From an uncultured Sphingomonadales bacterium (GTDB lineage Bacteria; Pseudomonadota; Alphaproteobacteria; Sphingomonadales; Sphingomonadaceae): a stretch of DNA of 64,000 nucleotides. A program made the position numbers and the translations under genes. Below are positions 59,915 to 64,000 of this stretch, one piece after another. Location: positions 1 to 64,000 of the forward strand of contig CAILBC010000036.1 of the NCBI GenBank assembly GCA_903832325.1, given 5' to 3'. Each line of letters starts with the position of its first letter. The stretch's first letter is position 1. The notes below the pieces were generated by a model. That model searched no databases, had not been told where the DNA came from, and worked only from the letters and a program-made list of their open reading frames with translations.

Positions 59915-60484
59915 ATGATCTACCGAGCAACCGCGAAATTTACCGCCGACATCGTCCCGGCCGCAACGACGCCGCGTGCACCGGGCAATGTGCCATTCTT
60001 TGTGGATAACATTTGGGAATGGCTGCGCCCGAGCGGCTATCCCTCTCGCCGGTTTGCAGCCTTTGCTTCGCCGCGGCGCGAACAGGCCGCCGACAGCGCA
60101 GGGTGCAGCCCTCATGAAGTGTATCGTGTGCAACTGGCTGAAAAACAGCCCATCTGCCAGATCGTCGCTGGGAAACAGCCCGAAGATGCCAAGTTTCACG
60201 AAGATATCGGTCGCTTAAAGAAGCTGGTTGTCCGCGCACTGCCGAATGAATGGTTTTCCCGCCCATTTGCAGCCCGCGGTGCAGAAGCTTTGCTGTTTCT
60301 TCCTTGTGCGTCGCACACAGAGCTCGAAGAGCTGATGCGTAAAACCGAACTGTTCGACCCGGAACGGATCAGTGCTGTCAGCACATTCTGGCAGGATGTG
60401 CAGATTTCCGATGCATCGATGGCGACAGATCAACTCCATGCCACCGGGGAAATTTTTTTCGAGGGAAGCTACCGGCTGTTATAA
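59915..60484 (+). CDS. Unknown protein, possible toxin-like ART/RES fold
   Basis: A 189-residue protein with a strong ribosome-binding site (GAGGAGTAGGA). MIYRATAKF at the start, then FVDNIWEWLRPSGYPSRRFA, FASPRREQAADSA and VYRVQLAEKQPICQIVAG with a charged KFHEDI helix. The order Tyr-Arg, Ser-containing strand and Glu-Gln helix faintly recalls ADP-ribosyltransferase-like or RES toxins, but no ExE pair can be fixed. It ends the run of the WYL-controlled genes. Best called unknown. Confidence 0.6.
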   Translation: MIYRATAKFTADIVPAATTPRAPGNVPFFVDNIWEWLRPSGYPSRRFAAFASPRREQAADSAGCSPHEVYRVQLAEKQPICQIVAGKQPEDAKFHEDIGRLKKLVVRALPNEWFSRPFAARGAEALLFLPCASHTELEELMRKTELFDPERISAVSTFWQDVQISDASMATDQLHATGEIFFEGSYRLL

Positions 60485-60533
60485 GTAAGGCAGTGCAGGT
60501 TCCGCCTTGAGACAGGGCGCGCGACGTCTACCC

Positions 60534-61046
60534 TCAATCCGTCAGGGTCTGCCAGGTTTTTGCCAGCTCCCTGGCCTTGATCACTTCTGCTTCGCAAAAG
60601 GCGCGTGCATCGCTCGTCTCCACGGTCCGCCCAAACTCCTGCCACCCAGTGTGAATATTTTCCATTGCTTTTTGAGTAAGTTGCCTTGTCTTGTCGGGTA
60701 CCACCAGTGTGGTAAGCGCTGGCAGGCAGTTGGCAGCGCAATAGCCCGAAGCGATGCCCAACATGTTCCCGACAAGCTTGAGGCAAGCATGGCCGACAAA
60801 GTTTCTTTCAGGGTAGAAATAGGAAAATATGACTTTGTAAGATGTCAGTCCGTCTATGCTTTCTCTCGAAATTCGGCAAATGGCATCAACAATTTCGCGC
60901 GGAGTTTGCTCTGCGGGGATGCGCTTGCTTTGTTCGACGAGCAATTCGGACAAAGAAAATATCCCACCATCAACCCGAGACAGCCGTCGGTAGTTGGCAA
61001 TCATGACCTTGATCTGTTTATCGCTCAGGGAGTTAATATCGGCCAT
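60534..61046 (-). CDS. Unknown helical protein
   Basis: A 170-residue helical protein on the minus strand: MADINSLSDKQIKVMIANYR, RVDGGIFSLSELLVEQSKR, REIVDAICRISRESIDGLTS with YKVIFSYFYPERNFVG, then a Cys-containing middle ASGYCAANCLPALTTLVVPD and a helix ending TWQTLTD. The start of the pattern (LSDKQIKVMIANYRRL, GGIFSLSEL) recurs in uncharacterised bacterial proteins. It may belong to the McrBC transcript side. Function unknown. Confidence 0.6.
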   Translation of the reverse strand: MADINSLSDKQIKVMIANYRRLSRVDGGIFSLSELLVEQSKRIPAEQTPREIVDAICRISRESIDGLTSYKVIFSYFYPERNFVGHACLKLVGNMLGIASGYCAANCLPALTTLVVPDKTRQLTQKAMENIHTGWQEFGRTVETSDARAFCEAEVIKARELAKTWQTLTD

Positions 61047-61097
61047 CTGTCACCATTCTGATAAGCGTAAAAAATCGATCCGGCATAGGCAAATAAT

Positions 61098-62453
61098 CTA
61101 GAAAAGGCCAAGTGATCCCGCATTGAGATCCCTTGGCCAATCGCGATCCTGCGGCTGCGCCCACAGTTCCTCGACCATTTGCCCCAGCGCATCTTGCACG
61201 GCCCGGGTATTGCCCGTGATGTCGACCTGGCCAAGCGCCAGCAGTTCGGCGCCCCGATCAATGCCGAAACGATGCTCGATCCTGCCTTTGCTGCCGGACG
61301 ACGCCGGGTAGAGCAACATCAGCCGGTTGCATTGATAGAGCCTGGCATAGGCCATCATTTGATAGACATCGGACTGGGCCATGCCCCGTTTGCGATCGAG
61401 CGGGTTTAAATCCAGTGCTTTCCATTTGGTGTCGATAATGGCGAGCACGGTTTTGCCCTGCCTGATTTGGATGTCGGGTCGGGTCTGAAATGTCGTGCCC
61501 TGGCATTCGCCATTGGGTAGCCAGTCACCTAGGCAATTGCGCAGGCCGCCCTGGGCGATTACTTCGATGCCAGGCGCCGTCAGCGCGCGGCGTAAAAGTG
61601 CTGCGACATAAGCTTCGAAAAGATCATTCATCGCAAACAGCAGCGTGATGCCGCCATCGTGGCGCATGTCGTGATGGGTTGCCTGCCATTCGCGGCGCAG
61701 AAACAGGCGCGCGAGCTTCAGCAGTGCAGCCCAGTGCCGGTTGGTCCGGTCGATATGGATACTGTTCCATGGCAAGGCGGACAGTGGCACATCGCGGATG
61801 TCGGCCATGACAAAGCGTAGTTCATCCAGTCGCCTGCGGGTTTCCGGCGCGCGGGCATGGCAGATCAGAAACACGACGGTTGCCTTCATCACCTGCATCA
61901 GCGCCGTGTCGCTGGACAGCAGGTCATAGCGGCACGCCAGACGATCTGGGCGCACGGCATTGCGGGTGAACTGCGCCTGGACATTGAGCCGGCCGCGCAA
62001 GGCCGGCAAATTCTCCTCCATGGCGAGATAGGCGCGCGGCAGGCCGCGTCGCGCTTCGGCAATCAGCCTATCGGCAAACACTCGGATAAGGATATCGAGC
62101 AAGGTGTCGGATTGCCGCGCCATGGTCGTTTCGCTGCCATGATCAAGATCCAGGCCAAGGGCAATATCGAGCATCTGCACGAGCCGGCCGCGCACAGTCG
62201 GCTTGTCTTCGTCGGGGTGATCGGGATCGACTTTGGGCAGGATCTCTAGGCTGCATCCGGCCGCAGCAATCACCCCGACGACTTGGCGTGCTCTCAGAAA
62301 TCCGTGATGGTCTGTCAGAATTGCCGTGCCATCGTCACCGCCGAGACGGTGCGCACGGGCTGCGCCCAATAGAGCGTTGGCTTGCGTACGTGTGAAGCCA
62401 CCCTCGCAGCCAACGCCGATCCTGCCCCATTCATGCACGCAAAGGTGGGTCAC
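61098..62453 (-). CDS. mcrC: Type IV restriction endonuclease subunit McrC
   Basis: A 451-residue McrC, the nuclease and specificity partner of the McrB GTPase, which cleaves DNA with modified cytosines. The PD-(D/E)XK motif is in TRPDIQIRQGKTVLAIIDTK (about residues 326-344); the N-terminal part (HEWGRIGVG, the ILPKVDPDH segment) is typical. It starts with GTG overlapping the mcrB stop (GTGA), so the two are coupled. It lies at the end of the defence part. Confidence 0.9.
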   Translation of the reverse strand: MTHLCVHEWGRIGVGCEGGFTRTQANALLGAARAHRLGGDDGTAILTDHHGFLRARQVVGVIAAAGCSLEILPKVDPDHPDEDKPTVRGRLVQMLDIALGLDLDHGSETTMARQSDTLLDILIRVFADRLIAEARRGLPRAYLAMEENLPALRGRLNVQAQFTRNAVRPDRLACRYDLLSSDTALMQVMKATVVFLICHARAPETRRRLDELRFVMADIRDVPLSALPWNSIHIDRTNRHWAALLKLARLFLRREWQATHHDMRHDGGITLLFAMNDLFEAYVAALLRRALTAPGIEVIAQGGLRNCLGDWLPNGECQGTTFQTRPDIQIRQGKTVLAIIDTKWKALDLNPLDRKRGMAQSDVYQMMAYARLYQCNRLMLLYPASSGSKGRIEHRFGIDRGAELLALGQVDITGNTRAVQDALGQMVEELWAQPQDRDWPRDLNAGSLGLF

Positions 62454-64000
62454 TGCGTCGCGCCCGGCTCTTGCAAATCGGCGCCTTTGCCGGAAATGAG
62501 CGTGTCATAGGCATCGGCGCGGAATGTACCGCGAACAAACCAGCTTGTAATCGCTTCGCCGCTTATCGCAGGCGGCGGACTGATCTTGCGCTGGCCGATG
62601 AAACCGTTGCCAACCACTGCATGGACCCGGCCCCAATCTTCAAAAAAATATTCCTGCAATAGAGGGATGACCTTGTCACACATCACGTCATCGATGTCGG
62701 TTCGTGTTGCACAACCCATAAAGAAAGCGTGGCCGATGCGATGTTCACGACCGACGAGATACTCGATGCGTTCGTTGATCACTTTAAGCACTGTGCCAAG
62801 ATCGATCCCTGCAACCTGTCTGAGCAGGTCGGCTCGCGGTGACATTTCTCGGAACGTAAAGCGTCGACGCAGGGCAGTATCAAGCAGGGCGATTGACCGG
62901 TCGGCGGTGTTCATGGTGCCGACCACGTGAACATTTGACGGTACGCCGAACCGGATACCCGAATATGGGAGTTCGAGCATTACCTCGTTGGAGCCGCCGA
63001 GCCGTTTGTCACCTTCAAGCAAGGTGATCAACTCTCCAAACACCTTTGAGATATTCGCGCGGTTGATTTCGTCGATGATTAGGACGTGTGGGTCCGGGTT
63101 GATCTTCGCGTCCTCGGCAATACGGCGAAAAACGCCGCGGTGAACATCAAGCCGGAAAGCGCCTTCGCCATGCGTTGGCGGACGCAAGCCTTCAACGAAA
63201 TCCTCGTAAGCATAGGACTGGTGAAATGTAACAAACCGAATGCGATCAATCGCGAGCAAATCGTCGTAGCGCAACTTGAGAGCCTCGCGATTTTCGCCCG
63301 TTAGCAATGGATCATCCGGAGCAAGGTCATCGGCCAAACGCACGGCTTCGGCCATTACCGTCCAGGTCTTTCCGGTTCCGGGCGGGCCATAGAGAATCAG
63401 GTTGGTGGGTGGAGACCACGGAAGATCGGCCAGTTCAACTTCGTTACCGACTGGTTTGGTCCAGCCTTTCCATGACGCCCATTCCGCCATGTACCAATCA
63501 TAGTCCTGGGCCTGGTCTGCGAAAGTGAATGCAATCAGCCGGCGACTATTTTCCTTATTGGGCATGATCCGCCACATTGTCGGTTGATAGGTATAGAAAT
63601 ACCAATCTTTGCGGACGAATGTCTTGTCCCATTCTACTCCGACGGTTTCGCCATCAATGGAGGCAGTGGTGATTGTCCCACGCGCCTTGAGTCGCATGAC
63701 TGACTGTGTTTGACCCCATGCATCGAACGGGAGGTTGTCGCGCTGTACAAAGGTCGCCTTGATCGCAATCCTCTCGCCAGGGCGCATGGACATCACCATG
63801 TCCCGATGCCGATCCGATGGCTCGCTGATTTGCCAAATCCCCTGAGCCAGAAAGCGTTCGGTTTGATCGTCAGTCCGCCCGAACGACGCCCCAACGAACC
63901 AATATGGGCCTTCATATGTCTGAAGATTCCCATCGGTCGGCAAAACGTTGGTCGGTGAAGATTCAGCGGTCGCCGTACTGTCTAGCGTTTCCTCTTTCCA
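62450..64000 (-). CDS. mcrB: McrB-type GTPase with EVE/PUA-like N-terminal domain (partial)
   Basis: The frame is open through the right edge, so the N-terminus is outside. Visible first is a domain starting PYWFVGASFGRTDDQTERFL, WQISEP and GERIAIKATFVQR, which resembles EVE/PUA-like modified-base readers. The GTPase core has Walker A LYGPPGTGKTWTVMAEA (about 189 residues from the TTG at 63943), Walker B HVLIIDEINRANISKVFGEL and the McrB signature MNTADRSIALLDTALRRRF. Only the upstream part is missing. It is coupled to mcrC. Confidence 0.9.
   Translation of the reverse strand, partial: WKEETLDSTATAESSPTNVLPTDGNLQTYEGPYWFVGASFGRTDDQTERFLAQGIWQISEPSDRHRDMVMSMRPGERIAIKATFVQRDNLPFDAWGQTQSVMRLKARGTITTASIDGETVGVEWDKTFVRKDWYFYTYQPTMWRIMPNKENSRRLIAFTFADQAQDYDWYMAEWASWKGWTKPVGNEVELADLPWSPPTNLILYGPPGTGKTWTVMAEAVRLADDLAPDDPLLTGENREALKLRYDDLLAIDRIRFVTFHQSYAYEDFVEGLRPPTHGEGAFRLDVHRGVFRRIAEDAKINPDPHVLIIDEINRANISKVFGELITLLEGDKRLGGSNEVMLELPYSGIRFGVPSNVHVVGTMNTADRSIALLDTALRRRFTFREMSPRADLLRQVAGIDLGTVLKVINERIEYLVGREHRIGHAFFMGCATRTDIDDVMCDKVIPLLQEYFFEDWGRVHAVVGNGFIGQRKISPPPAISGEAITSWFVRGTFRADAYDTLISGKGADLQEPGATQ

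Larger units (their letters stand above)
25168..64000. mobile_element. Integrated genomic island or plasmid-derived element (left border at tRNA-Pro, right end outside)
   Basis: Everything right of the broken tRNA-Pro appears acquired: a RepC/ParA plasmid-type maintenance block, a toxin-antitoxin pair, a catabolic cluster and a defence-like cluster. Base composition is visibly less GC-rich than in the first 25 kb, with AT-rich stretches such as 39650-40060. No integrase, transposase or transfer gene occurs in the part seen, so the right end must be examined to define the element. It could also be several insertions side by side. Confidence 0.55.

Noticed and set aside
1..64000. CRISPR array or complete insertion sequence
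   Set aside because: No regularly spaced repeats and no transposase-like protein with flanking inverted repeats were seen.

Overview
The window reads as a GC-rich alphaproteobacterial chromosome of the order Sphingomonadales (Novosphingobium, Sphingomonas or Sphingobium-like). The reasons are the gene pairs addA-trxA, argJ-secA and mfd-sdhE-recG, the style of the proteins, and an accessory part rich in TonB receptors, Rieske oxygenases and short-chain dehydrogenases. No insertion sequence, CRISPR array, integrase or conjugation gene was seen.

Region 1 (1 to about 24.95 kb) looks like stable chromosome. In order it holds: the end of addA, trxA, an inositol-monophosphatase-family gene, argJ, a small secreted protein, secA, an OprB-type porin, a chemotaxis receptor, a lone Rieske oxygenase, a lysine/alanine/proline-rich periplasmic protein, a DUF937 protein, a secreted unknown, tRNA-Asn(GTT), nadK, a GGDEF/EAL protein, mfd, sdhE, a host-attachment-type protein, recG, an SRPBCC protein, a DUF3429 membrane protein and a LacI regulator. 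Most genes are close-packed and several convergent pairs share hairpins or even stop codons.

Region 2 (24.95 to 28.6 kb) is the left border of an integrated element. The 3' half of a tRNA-Pro(CGG), cut exactly after the anticodon loop, lies next to a tandem copy of the same 3' end. Behind it come a plasmid-type replication gene (RepC) with an attenuator-like hairpin in its leader, ParA, a small partner protein, ACATGT-centred palindromes, and a DUF1778/GNAT toxin-antitoxin pair.

Region 3 (28.7 to 54.2 kb) is a catabolic cluster for an unidentified, probably aromatic, compound. One long plus-strand run holds an SDR, an NTF2-like protein, a LysR regulator, a GlcG/HbpS-like protein, a CocE-like hydrolase, an HsaA-like flavin enzyme, two atypical SDRs, an extradiol-dioxygenase-like protein, an FAH-family hydrolase, an NmrA-like protein, two Rieske oxygenases, a TonB receptor and a CoA-transferase whose second subunit is truncated. 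A second TonB receptor, an SDR, an acyl-CoA ligase, an esterase, a regulator made of two fused TetR units and a GPH/MFS transporter follow. Uptake, CoA activation or hydrolysis, hydroxylation, meta-cleavage and side-chain oxidation can all be assigned plausible genes.

Region 4 (54.5 kb to the end) looks like a defence island. A WYL regulator is divergent from a run of four genes: an HhH-GPD glycosylase-like protein, a small unknown, a twin-AAA ATPase and a small unknown. These are followed by another unknown and a minus-strand McrBC pair whose McrB carries an EVE/PUA-like N-terminus and runs off the window. The WYL/HhH/AAA block matches no defence system known to me and is the best candidate for an undescribed system.
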